This document shows, one piece after another, positions 16,789-25,198 of a stretch of DNA of 50,778 bases (position 1 is its first letter; every line of letters starts with the position of its first letter). Position numbers and translations under genes: made by a program. The DNA is from Streptomyces novaecaesareae. GTDB lineage: Bacteria; Actinomycetota; Actinomycetes; Streptomycetales; Streptomycetaceae. Below the pieces are notes generated by a model. That model worked only from the letters and a program-made list of their open reading frames with translations, did no database searches and had not been told where the DNA came from. The stretch is taken from contig NZ_JNWQ01000051.1 of assembly GCF_000716875.1 (NCBI RefSeq), forward strand, positions 1 to 50,778. The letters are read 5' to 3'.

Positions 16789-17757
16789 ATGTTCAGGACC
16801 GATCCGGAGACACCCGACCTCTTCATCACCCCGGTCGACGAGGTCTTCATCCGCAACCACCTCGGACCGCTGCCACGGCTCGACCGCGCGACCTGGTCGC
16901 TGACCGTCGAGGGCCTGGTGGAGCGGCCGCTCCGGCTGGATTTCCCGGACATCCAGGGCCTGCCGCAGACCCGCCTCACCGCCGTCCACGAGTGCTTCGG
17001 CAACCCGCTGCGCCCCGATGTGCCGACCCGCGCCGTGACCAACCTGGAGTGGGCCGGCGTCCCGCTCGCCGCCGTACTGGAGCTCGCCGGCCCACGGCCG
17101 GAGGCCCGGCACGTCTGGCTGGAGGGCGCCGACACGGGCGACTTCGCGGGCGAGAGCGGCCTGAGCTACCTCAAGGACCTGCCACTCGACCAGGCGAGCG
17201 CCGAGGTCGTCCTGGCGCACACCATGAACGGCGAACCGCTGCGCCCCGACCACGGCTACCCGCTGCGGGCCGTGGCGCCCCTGATGTTCGGCACCAACTC
17301 GGTCAAGTGGCTGAGCCGGATCGTGCTGGCCGCCGACCGCCCCGACCACCTCTTCACCACCCGCCTCTACACCCGCGTCCCACCCGGCGGGCGCGAGGCC
17401 GTGCCGGTCCGCGAGAAGGACGTCAGCAGCAAGCTGCTCACCCCGGGCGACGGGAGCTCCGTCCCGGCCGGGAGCTGCGCACTGGCCGGCTACGCCTGGA
17501 GTTCGACCGAGGTGACGTCCGTCGAGATCGCCGTGGACGACGCCGACTGGCAGCCCGCCGCGCTGGACCGGCGCGGCCCGGACCCGGCCTGGCAGCGCTT
17601 CCGCCTCCGGTACGACCTCGCCCCGGGCCCCCACCGCATCCGCTGCCGGGCCACCGACTCCGCCGGGCGCGTCCAGCCGCTCACCGGCGACCGGAACGCC
17701 GTCCACGAGATCCGGGTCGTCGCCGGGGCGGGCTCGCCACCGGCCGGTCGGGCGTGA
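16789..17757 (+). CDS. Sulfite oxidase-family molybdopterin-dependent oxidoreductase
   Basis: 322 residues with the two family domains. Residues ~10-190 form the Oxidored_molyb domain: FIRNHLGPLP, TRLTAVHECFGNPLRP with the cysteine that would bind molybdenum, LEWAGVPLAAVLELAG, HTMNGEPLRPDHGYPLRAVAP and TNSVKWLSRIVLA. Residues ~210-315 form the Mo-co dimerisation domain (AGYAWSSTEVTSVEIAVDD). The usual ECAGN motif is ECFGN here. There is no signal peptide or haem domain, so it is probably cytoplasmic with an unknown electron acceptor; the substrate may not be sulfite. GGGGG precedes ATG 16789 by 8-9 bp. It is co-directional with the MoxR/VWA pair 170 bp upstream, which may mature it. Confidence 0.92.
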   Translation: MFRTDPETPDLFITPVDEVFIRNHLGPLPRLDRATWSLTVEGLVERPLRLDFPDIQGLPQTRLTAVHECFGNPLRPDVPTRAVTNLEWAGVPLAAVLELAGPRPEARHVWLEGADTGDFAGESGLSYLKDLPLDQASAEVVLAHTMNGEPLRPDHGYPLRAVAPLMFGTNSVKWLSRIVLAADRPDHLFTTRLYTRVPPGGREAVPVREKDVSSKLLTPGDGSSVPAGSCALAGYAWSSTEVTSVEIAVDDADWQPAALDRRGPDPAWQRFRLRYDLAPGPHRIRCRATDSAGRVQPLTGDRNAVHEIRVVAGAGSPPAGRA

Positions 17758-17818
17758 TGCGTCGGCGTTCCACAGGGATCCGAGCGCGACCGGGGTGGGT
17801 GCCGGCGGAGGGGGTCGA

Positions 17819-18349
17819 ATGACCGCTGGAGCGGGAGTGGGAGCGGCCGATTCCCCGGGCGGGAGGGTGGCGTCCGTCGCCCCTGATGCCGACCCGGACG
17901 AGCACGTACGGTTCGCGCGCTACCGGCGGGCGTTCGCCGAGGTGGCTCCGGAGGGTGCGGTCGGGCTCGTGCGGCGGGTGCTGGCCGATCCCGATCCGGC
18001 GATGGCGGGCAGCGCGGTGTGCGAGTACCTGGACCGGCGGGCGGCGGAGCTGCTGGCGGGGCCGGGCTTTCCGTCGTGGTACCGGGAGATGGCCGCCGCC
18101 GTGGCAACGGACGGGTTCGCCGTGCGGCGCCTCGGTGACTGGGCGCTGCTGCGGACGGTGGAGCTGGACGAGCCCTGGGAGGCCGGGCAGTTGCTCGGGG
18201 CGTCGAGCCGGCTGCAGCTCCGGGCCGCCGAGACGTCGTCGGCCCGGAGCGCACTGGCCGTCCTGGCCGAGGGCGGGCGCACCCGGCGCATCCGCAACAT
18301 CGCCGCGGACCGGCTGCGGCAGCTGCGGAACCCGCCGCAGCTGCGGTAG
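17819..18349 (+). CDS. Hypothetical protein, helical, 176 residues
   Basis: ATG 17819 follows GGAGGGGG. The first 30 residues are Gly/Ala/Pro-rich. The rest is strongly helical: EHVRFARYRRAFAEVAPEGA, VGLVRRVLADPDPAMAGSAV, WYREMAAAVATDGFAVRRLG, then SALAVLAEGGRTRRIRNIAA. The paired-helix spacing with DP turns suggests HEAT-like repeats, but no family is named with confidence. It has no signal or membrane segment. It follows the molybdoenzyme gene by 61 bp in the same direction and is convergent with the NRPS operon. Confidence 0.75.
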   Translation: MTAGAGVGAADSPGGRVASVAPDADPDEHVRFARYRRAFAEVAPEGAVGLVRRVLADPDPAMAGSAVCEYLDRRAAELLAGPGFPSWYREMAAAVATDGFAVRRLGDWALLRTVELDEPWEAGQLLGASSRLQLRAAETSSARSALAVLAEGGRTRRIRNIAADRLRQLRNPPQLR

Positions 18350-18367
18350 CTACGTAAGCTGCCGCAG
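18341..18367. terminator. Stem-loop between convergent genes
   Basis: Arms CTGCGGTAGCT (18341-18351) and AGCTGCCGCAG (18357-18367) pair with one mismatch around a 5-nt loop. It overlaps the stop codon of the upstream gene and faces the end of the NRPS operon. Confidence 0.65.
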
Positions 18368-18430
18368 CAGTGGTAGCCGGGCGGAGGGGGCCGGTGCCCG
18401 ACGGACCCCTTCCGCCCGTCCCGGGTCGGT

Positions 18431-21274
18431 TCAGCCGACCATGGCCGCCAGTACGGTGCGCCAGTCCTCGCCCGGTTCGGGGGCGAGCGGGCCGGCCAGG
18501 ATCTCGGCCCGGTAGTGCCAGGGGCGGCGCAGTTCCTCGTCGGCGTCGGGGCCGACGGTGAGCGGGCTGGCGGAGCCGAGCAACCGGACGAGTTCGGCGG
18601 TGAAGTCCGCCCAGGAGACGTGCCCGCTCACCGCGTTGACGACCCGGCCGGCCGCCGGGTGGTCCGGTGCGGCGCAGGCCGCGAGCGCGCGGGCCAGGGC
18701 CGCGGCATGGACCCAGGAGGCGCCGTACCAGGATCCGTCGGAGACCTCCGGCAGGCCGATCGGTCGCCCGGCCAGCGCGGCCTGGTAGAGGTCACCGGTG
18801 GCGCCCCAGCGGAGCTGGTCGCGCAGCCGGTGGTGCGGGCCCCAGACGATCGGGGCGCGGACGGCGGTGACCGGCCCTCGGCCGGGGCCCGCGGCCTCGA
18901 ACAGCATCCGCTCGCAGTCCAGCTTGGCCTGCCCGTACGGGGTGACGGCCGCACCGCTCCGGCTGCCCTCGGGGACCGCGGTGCCCGCCGGGCGGCCGTA
19001 CGCGTCGATGCTGCTGACGAAGACGAACGGCCCGCCCCGCCAGCCGTCCAGCAGGACGCGCATCGCGGCGAGGTCGGTGGCGTGGTCGGTGAAGGTGCAG
19101 GCGGAGTGGATGACGGCGTCCACGCCCTCGACGGCGCGCCGCAGGCTGTCCGCGTCGGCGAGGTCGCCCTCCGCCACCTCGGCGCCGTTCAGGGCCGGCA
19201 GGTGCGCCGACTCGGGCCGGACCAGGACGCGGACGGGCCGGCCCTGGGCCATCAGCTCCTGCAGCACGGCCGCGCCGACTCCGCCGGTGGCTCCGGTGAG
19301 CAGCACGGTGCCGGTGTGGGCGCGGGTGCGCGGGCGGTCGGCGGTGCGGGCGAGGGCGGCGGTCTGGGCGAGGGCGGCGCGGCGCTCGTGCTCGCGGGTG
19401 GCGAGCAGGGCGGCGAGGCCGCGCGGGGTGCGCCGCTCCAGGATGTCGAGGCCGGTGAGCGGCAGTTTGGTGCGGGTGCGCAGGCGTTCGGCGAGCTGGA
19501 CGGCGATCAGGGAGTGGCCGCCGAGGGCGAAGAAGTCGCCGTCGGCGGGCGGTGTGGCGCCCAGCAGTTCGCCGAAAGCCTCCCGAACGGTATCCACCGG
19601 CCCGTCCGGGTGCGGGCTCGTGTGGAGAGGCTCGGCAGCGCCCGGCAGTCGGCCGCGGTCGGGGGTGCCGTCGGGGTGGCGCGGGATCCGGTCCAACAAC
19701 GTGACCGCGAGCGGGAGTTCGGCGGCCGGGAGGCGGCGGCGCAGAGCGGCCCGCAGCTGGGCGCCGTTCGGGGCGACGGGCCCGTGCACCACCGCGTAGG
19801 CGAGCGGCGGGCCGTCGACGGTCTCGACCACAGCCGCTTCGACCACGCCCGGATCGGCCGACAGGCCTTCCACCACCGGGTGTTCGGCGGCGACCAGCAG
19901 GCTGCCGGGCAGCTCCGAGAGGCGCTGCTCCGCGTTGCGGGCCACCGCCGTGAGCAGGGCGGCGAAGGCGTCGAGCAGCTGCCCGGCGGTGGCCTCGTCC
20001 AGCGCGTCCCGGTCGTGCTGGACCAGGCAGCGCGGCGCCGGCCCGTCCTCCAGGAGCAGTGCGAGCCCGAACTTGGCCAGCCCCAGGTCGAGTTCCACGT
20101 CCTCGGAGTCGAGGCCGGGCAGCGTCAGCGGCGCGACGGGCCGGACGAGGTCACAGGTGACCGACAGCAGCGGGGTGCCGTCCGCGCCGCGTGCGGCCGC
20201 GCCGAGCCGCTCGACCACCAGGTCGAACGGCACCTCGTGGTGCTGCTGCGCGTCGAGCAGCCTGCCGCGCACGGCCGTCAGCAGCTCGGCGAACGACGCG
20301 TCCCCGGCCTGATCGACCCGTACCGCGAGGGTGTTGACGGCGAGGCCGACGGTACGCCGCAGCTCCGGCCGGGCCCGGTGGCCGCTGGCACAGCCGAGGA
20401 CGAGGTCGCCCTGCCCGCAGGCCGTCCGCAGGGTGGCGAACGCGGCGGCCAGGACGACGGTGAACAGCGTGGCGCCGTGCCGGGCGCCGAGCCTGCGCAG
20501 GCCGTCCACGACGGCCCGGTCCAGCGGGGCGGCGTGCAGCGCTGCCCGGCGTTCGCGGGGGCCGGGCGGGACGGGGCGCAGCAGCGCCGGCGGGCGGGCG
20601 CCGGCCAGCCGGGCGGCGAGGGTGTCGGCGGCGGCCGTGAGTTCGGTGTCGCGGGCGCGTTCCTGGCGGGCGTACTCGGTGTACGGCGGCCCGGGCGGCG
20701 GGAGTTCCGGCGCCACGCCGTCGCGCGCGGCGGCGTAGAGCGCGGCGAGGTCGGCGGCCAGGACGGGCAGTGAGCCGCCGTCGACGGCAATGTGATGGAT
20801 CGTCAGTACCAGCGTGTGGTCCTCCGGCCCGTGCCGCAGCAGCAGGGCGCGCAGCACCGGCCCGGCGGCGAGGTCGAACGGGCGGGCGGCTTCGGCGGCG
20901 AGCTGTTCGGAGGCCGCCGAAGCCGTCTTGGCGTCCACGACCGGCAGCGGTACCGGGGCGGCCGGGGCGGTGTGCTGGTACGGCTGTCCGCCGCAGCGCG
21001 GGTAGCGGGTGCGCAGGACGGCGTGCCGCTCGGTGAGCGCGGTGATCGCGACCGCGAGGGCGACCCGGTCGAGCGGGCCGCGCAGCCGGGTGGCGATCGG
21101 GACGTTGTAGAGGGCGCCGCCCTGGCCGAGGTGGTCCATCAGCCACATCCGCTGCTGGGCGTGCGAGAGCGGGGCCGGGCCGTCGGGTACGGTCGCGCGC
21201 TCGGGCGCGGTGACGGCGGCGCCCCGACGGCTGCGGGCGCGGCGCAGCAGGTCGGCCTGGTCGACGGCGGTCAT
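18431..21274 (-). CDS. NRPS final subunit: C - adenylation remnant - T - SDR-type reductase domain
   Basis: 947 residues. The condensation domain (about 30-450) has SHAQQRMWLMDHL and a complete HHIAVDG at 160-166, so it should be active. Residues ~455-545 are only the C-terminal subdomain of an A domain (VEAAVVETVDGPPLAYAVVH, LRAALRRRLPAAELPL). The catalytic A10 lysine of NGKxDR is replaced (DGTPDR), and the N-terminal A core is absent. The carrier domain follows with FFALGGHSL, phosphopantetheine Ser588. The C-terminal domain (~650-947) has the Rossmann motif TGATGGVG and YGQAK (Tyr780, Lys784), an SDR-type NAD(P) reductase, shorter than classical NRPS thioester reductases. It probably takes its amino acid in trans and releases the product reductively. 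The start overlaps the upstream stop (ATGA). Confidence 0.93.
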   Translation of the reverse strand: MTAVDQADLLRRARSRRGAAVTAPERATVPDGPAPLSHAQQRMWLMDHLGQGGALYNVPIATRLRGPLDRVALAVAITALTERHAVLRTRYPRCGGQPYQHTAPAAPVPLPVVDAKTASAASEQLAAEAARPFDLAAGPVLRALLLRHGPEDHTLVLTIHHIAVDGGSLPVLAADLAALYAAARDGVAPELPPPGPPYTEYARQERARDTELTAAADTLAARLAGARPPALLRPVPPGPRERRAALHAAPLDRAVVDGLRRLGARHGATLFTVVLAAAFATLRTACGQGDLVLGCASGHRARPELRRTVGLAVNTLAVRVDQAGDASFAELLTAVRGRLLDAQQHHEVPFDLVVERLGAAARGADGTPLLSVTCDLVRPVAPLTLPGLDSEDVELDLGLAKFGLALLLEDGPAPRCLVQHDRDALDEATAGQLLDAFAALLTAVARNAEQRLSELPGSLLVAAEHPVVEGLSADPGVVEAAVVETVDGPPLAYAVVHGPVAPNGAQLRAALRRRLPAAELPLAVTLLDRIPRHPDGTPDRGRLPGAAEPLHTSPHPDGPVDTVREAFGELLGATPPADGDFFALGGHSLIAVQLAERLRTRTKLPLTGLDILERRTPRGLAALLATREHERRAALAQTAALARTADRPRTRAHTGTVLLTGATGGVGAAVLQELMAQGRPVRVLVRPESAHLPALNGAEVAEGDLADADSLRRAVEGVDAVIHSACTFTDHATDLAAMRVLLDGWRGGPFVFVSSIDAYGRPAGTAVPEGSRSGAAVTPYGQAKLDCERMLFEAAGPGRGPVTAVRAPIVWGPHHRLRDQLRWGATGDLYQAALAGRPIGLPEVSDGSWYGASWVHAAALARALAACAAPDHPAAGRVVNAVSGHVSWADFTAELVRLLGSASPLTVGPDADEELRRPWHYRAEILAGPLAPEPGEDWRTVLAAMVG

Positions 21275-23139
21275 CGGGCGCCTCCCGGGGCCTCGGAACC
21301 GTCCGAACCTTCGGAACCGTCCGGACTGCCGGGGCTACCCGGATCACCCGTACCATCCGGACCGTCGGCGTCACGCAGGGCCCGTTCCAGCAGCTCGGCC
21401 TGCCCGGCGACGGTCGGGTGGGCGAGGAAGTCGGCGAGCGACAGCTCGACTCCGAGGTCCTCGCGCAGGTCGTCGACGACCCACATGGCGAGCAGCGAAT
21501 GCCCGCCCTCGGCGAGGAAGTCGGCGGCCGGGTCGGTGATCGGGCGTTCCAGGGCCCGGCTCCAGGCCTCGGCGACGGCCTGCTGGATCGGGCTGAGCGT
21601 GCCGGCCGCGGAGGGGCGCCGGGCGGGCGCGTCGCCTGCGGCCAGTGCCCGTCGGTCCGCCTTGCCGCTGGCGGTCAGCGGCAGCGCGTCGAGGATTGTC
21701 CAGGCGGTGGGCACCAGGTGGGCGGGCAGCCGCTCGGCGAGCCGGGCGCGCAGCGTCTCGACGGCCGGGGCGGCGCCCTCGGCGAGGACGAGGCAGGCGG
21801 TGAGGGCGGCGTCGGCCTGCCCGGCCCGACGGACCACGACCGCCGCCTCGGCGACCTCGGGGAGCCGCAGCAGCGCGTGCTCGACCTCGCCCGGTTCGAT
21901 CCGGAAGCCGCGCAGTTTGACCTGCTCGTCCGTGCGTCCGTGGAACTCCAGCGTGCCGTCCGGCAGTTGGCGGACCAGGTCGCCGCTGCGGTAGGCCCGG
22001 CCGATGCCCGGCAGCTCGCGGAAGCGTTCGGCGGTCAGTTCCGGCCGGTTGAGGTAGCCCTGGGCGAGGCGGTCGCCGCCGATCCACAGCTCGCCGACCG
22101 TGCCCGCCGGCACCGGCGCGAGCTGCTCGTCCAGGACCAGGACGCGGGCGCCGCCGAAGGGCCGGCCGATCGGGATCGGGCCGGCGCAGTCGGCCTGGGT
22201 GACCCGGTGCAGGGTGGTGAAGGTGGCGGCCTCGGTCGGCCCGTAGACGTTGACCAGTTCGAGCCAGGGGAAGGCCCGCAGAACCGCGCCCGCGTGCTCG
22301 GGCGCGAGCACCTCGCCGCCGACGGCCACGGTGCGCAGCACCCCGAAGATCCGGGACTGCCTGGCGGCCAGGTGGTGGAAGAGGGCACTGGTGAGCAGCA
22401 GGGTGGTGACGCCGAACCGCTCGACGTCGCGGCCGAGTTCCTCGGCGGTGGGCCGGTCGGCCGGGGAGACGGCGACGGCGGCGCCGCGGGCCAGCGGGGC
22501 CCACAGCTCGAAGGTGGAGGCGTCGAAGGTGACGGCGGAGTGGAACAGCACCCGGTCGCGCGGGCCGACCGCGATGGCGTCCGGGGCGGTGACCAGGTCG
22601 GTGACGGCGCGGTGCGGGACGAGCACGCCCTTGGCCCGGCCGGTGGAGCCGGAGGTGTAGAAGAGCACGGCGGTCGCGGCCGGGTCGGCGGCGTCGGGTG
22701 CCACCGGGCCGGTCCCGTCGGTGCCGTGTTCGGTCAGGACGAGGGTCTGGTCCTCGGCCAGTCCGGCCTCGGCGAGCAGCGCCTTGTCGCCGAGGACGAG
22801 CCGGGCTCCGGCGTCCGAGGTCATCTCGGCGATGCGCGGGCGCGGGTAGGCCGGGTCCAGCGGGAGGAGGTGGCCGCCGGCCCGCCAGATCGCGAGCTGG
22901 GCGACGACCAGGCGGGTGGAGCGGGCGCAGAGCAGGCCGACGGCGCTGCCGGGGCCGATCCCCCGGGCGGTCAGGACGGCGGCCAACCGGCCGGCGGCGT
23001 CAACGAGTTCGCGGTAGGTAAGGGCGGTGGAACCGTCGGTCACGGCGAGTGCGTCGGGCTGCCGTTCGGCCTGCCGGGCGATCAGCGCGGGCAGGGTCGT
23101 GGCGGGCTGGGGCGCGACGGGCAGGGTCGCGGAGGTCAT
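21271..23139 (-). CDS. NRPS subunit: A-T
   Basis: 622 residues. The A domain (about 10-505) has all core motifs: A3 FYTSGSTGRAKG, A4 FDASTFELW, A5 NVYGPTEAATF, A7 YRSGDLV, A8 GRTDEQVKLRGFRIEPGEVE, A10 LPLTASGKADR. The T domain has FLAEGGHSLLAMW. My hand-aligned specificity residues are D-A-F-L-A-G-V-T-F-K. These resemble hydrophobic (Val/Ile-type) pockets, so a branched or small hydrophobic amino acid is a tentative guess. The C-terminal tail is a degenerate S/D/G/P repeat. There is no C domain, so it must supply its aminoacyl-T to a C domain on another protein. ATG 23139 follows GAAGGGAACGCC; the stop overlaps the next start by 4 bp. Confidence 0.95.
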   Translation of the reverse strand: MTSATLPVAPQPATTLPALIARQAERQPDALAVTDGSTALTYRELVDAAGRLAAVLTARGIGPGSAVGLLCARSTRLVVAQLAIWRAGGHLLPLDPAYPRPRIAEMTSDAGARLVLGDKALLAEAGLAEDQTLVLTEHGTDGTGPVAPDAADPAATAVLFYTSGSTGRAKGVLVPHRAVTDLVTAPDAIAVGPRDRVLFHSAVTFDASTFELWAPLARGAAVAVSPADRPTAEELGRDVERFGVTTLLLTSALFHHLAARQSRIFGVLRTVAVGGEVLAPEHAGAVLRAFPWLELVNVYGPTEAATFTTLHRVTQADCAGPIPIGRPFGGARVLVLDEQLAPVPAGTVGELWIGGDRLAQGYLNRPELTAERFRELPGIGRAYRSGDLVRQLPDGTLEFHGRTDEQVKLRGFRIEPGEVEHALLRLPEVAEAAVVVRRAGQADAALTACLVLAEGAAPAVETLRARLAERLPAHLVPTAWTILDALPLTASGKADRRALAAGDAPARRPSAAGTLSPIQQAVAEAWSRALERPITDPAADFLAEGGHSLLAMWVVDDLREDLGVELSLADFLAHPTVAGQAELLERALRDADGPDGTGDPGSPGSPDGSEGSDGSEAPGGAR

Positions 23140-23204
23140 GGCGTTCCCTTCCGGGCGCCCCGGCGGTACGGCCGGGGCGCCCTGTTGAGGAGGTTCGGGC
23201 TGGG

Positions 23205-25094
23205 TCAGGCGGTCGCGGTCAGGGCGGTCACCCGCTCCTCGACCAGTCGGGCGACGGCCCGCAGGTCCGGCTGGCGCAGCACGAGGGGCGCGCGCAGCCG
23301 GATCCCGTACTCGCTCTGCAGTGCTTCCAGCAGCCGTGCGGCGGCGAGCGAATTTCCGCCCGAGGCCAGGAAGTTGTCCGCCAGGCCGAGGTCGGCGCGG
23401 CCGATCAGCTCGCGGCAGAGCTTGAGTACGGTGCGCTCGGCCGGGGTGTCGCCCTCCTCCCCCAGGGGTTGCGCGGGCTCGGCGGCCAGCAGTGCGGCGC
23501 GGTCCACCTTGCCGTTGGCGTCCAGCGGGTAGCGGTCCACCAGCCGGACGGCCGAGGGCACCGCCTGCTCGGGCAGCCAGGGCCGGACGGCGTCGAGCAG
23601 CCGCGCCGGGTCGGCACCGGTGCCGACGCCCTCCCTGACCGCGATCCCGGCACCGGACTCCGCGCCGGCCCCGCCACCGGCCTCCGCGCCCGTCCCGGCA
23701 GCGGTCTCCAGCTGGACGAAGGCGAGCAGCCGGACGCCACCCGTCGGCGCCTGCTCGGCGGCGACCACCGCCCGGCGCACCCGCGGGTCGCGCTCGAACG
23801 CGGCCTCGACCTCGGCGGGTTCGATCCGCACGCCGCTGACCTTGACCTGGTCGTCCAGGCGGCCGTGGAACTCCAGCACCCCGTCGGCGCGCATGACGAC
23901 CCGGTCGCCGGTGCGGTAGACCCGGTCGGTGCCGTCGACGCCCTCGGGCGCGCCGACGAAGCGGCGGGCGGTCAGCTCGGGGTCGAGGTACCCGGCGGCC
24001 AGGCCCCGGCCGCCGATCCGCAGCTCGCCGGCGACACCGCGCCGCACCGGCCGGCCGTCCTCGTCGGTGACCAGCACGACCGCGCCCGGGATGGGCAGCC
24101 CGATCGGCGGGGCACCGGCGCCGTGGTCGCCTCCGGGGGCCATGGTGTGCACGGTGGTGGCGACGGTGGCCTCGGCGGGGCCGTAGGCGTTGTGGACGGT
24201 CGCGGTGACATCCGGCCCGGGGGCGCGGCGCAGCCGGTCGCCGCCGATCGTGAGGTGGCGCAGTGCCAGCCCGGTCGGCCAGGGCCTGCCCAGGACGGGC
24301 TCGGCCAGCGGGGTGGGCAGCACGGAGACGGTGATGCCGGCCTCGCGCCACCAGTCGGTGAGCGCGCCGGAGTCCCAGCGGACGGCCTCGGGGGCGACGA
24401 CCAGGGCGGCGCCGGAGGTGAGGCCGGCCCACAGCTCCTGGAGGTGCGGGTCGAAGGCGACCCCGATCAGCAGGCTGTGCCGCCCGCCGGGGCCGAGGCC
24501 GGTCAGCTCGCGGTACCAGTGCAGCAGCGCGCCGAGCGCGGGTTCGGTGACGGCGACGGCCTTCGGGGTGCCGGTGGAGCCGGAGGTGAGCACCGCGTAG
24601 TGGGTGCCGACCGGGACGCGCACCTGCTCGCCCGGGGTCAGGGCGGCCACCACGCCCTCGGTGGGCAGGTCCAGCGGCAGCCGCTCGCCGCCGGGCGGCA
24701 GCAGGTCCGGCTCGCCGACCAGGCAGGCCGGGCGCAGCTGCTCGGCGACGGCCCGCAGTCGGCGTTCGCCGGGGCGCGGGCCGAGCGGCAGGTGGACGGC
24801 GCCGAGCTTGGCGGCGGCCAGGGTGACGGCCACCAGTGACACCGAGTGGCCGAGGCAGACGCCGAGCAGGTCGCCGGGGCCGACCTTCCCGCGCAGGGCC
24901 CCGGCGACTCTGTCGGCGAGGCGGTCGAGCTCGGCGTAGCTGTGGACGCGCTCGCCGTCGATCAGGGCGGGGGCGTCGGGGGTGCGGTGCACCCAGGTGG
25001 TGAAGAGGTCGAGGACCGCGCCGTCCTGGTGCGGACGGCCGTACCCGACGCTCCGGACATCCGTGCTCCGGACATCCGTGCTCCGGTTTTCCAT
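23205..25094 (-). CDS. NRPS subunit: A-T (atypical A domain)
   Basis: 629 residues. The A domain (about 20-530) has A3 LTSGSTGTPKAVAV, A4 FDPHLQELW, A5 NAYGPAEATVATT (Ala replaces the usual Thr of YGPTE), A7 YRTGDRV, A8 GRLDDQVKVSGVRIEPAEVE and A10 YPLDANGKVDR with the catalytic Lys. The T domain carries FLASGGNSLAAARLL. My hand-aligned specificity residues are D-P-Q-V-T-G-A-V-A-K, which I cannot match to a known code. A Gly/Ala-rich insertion (about residues 470-495) sits in the A-domain C-terminal part. Of two adjacent ATGs, the second (25094) is 6 bp after GGAG. The N-terminus has a duplicated S-T-D-V-R from a 15-bp repeat. Confidence 0.93.
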   Translation of the reverse strand: MENRSTDVRSTDVRSVGYGRPHQDGAVLDLFTTWVHRTPDAPALIDGERVHSYAELDRLADRVAGALRGKVGPGDLLGVCLGHSVSLVAVTLAAAKLGAVHLPLGPRPGERRLRAVAEQLRPACLVGEPDLLPPGGERLPLDLPTEGVVAALTPGEQVRVPVGTHYAVLTSGSTGTPKAVAVTEPALGALLHWYRELTGLGPGGRHSLLIGVAFDPHLQELWAGLTSGAALVVAPEAVRWDSGALTDWWREAGITVSVLPTPLAEPVLGRPWPTGLALRHLTIGGDRLRRAPGPDVTATVHNAYGPAEATVATTVHTMAPGGDHGAGAPPIGLPIPGAVVLVTDEDGRPVRRGVAGELRIGGRGLAAGYLDPELTARRFVGAPEGVDGTDRVYRTGDRVVMRADGVLEFHGRLDDQVKVSGVRIEPAEVEAAFERDPRVRRAVVAAEQAPTGGVRLLAFVQLETAAGTGAEAGGGAGAESGAGIAVREGVGTGADPARLLDAVRPWLPEQAVPSAVRLVDRYPLDANGKVDRAALLAAEPAQPLGEEGDTPAERTVLKLCRELIGRADLGLADNFLASGGNSLAAARLLEALQSEYGIRLRAPLVLRQPDLRAVARLVEERVTALTATA

Positions 25095-25198
25095 CATGGT
25101 CTCCAAAAAGTTGTGACGTACCGTCAGTTCATCGCCGTGGAACAGGCCTTGGCGGCTTCGCGGTGACCGTCCCCCAGGACGGCGGAGGGCGCGGTCAG

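Noticed and set aside
15118..17706. 862-residue minus-strand open frame across the VWA and molybdoenzyme genes
   Set aside because: Shadow of two well-supported plus-strand genes.
18424..18440. GGTCGG-N5-CCGACC hairpin at the NRPS stop codon
   Set aside because: Overlaps coding sequence and the stop; the stem at 18341-18367 is a better terminator candidate.
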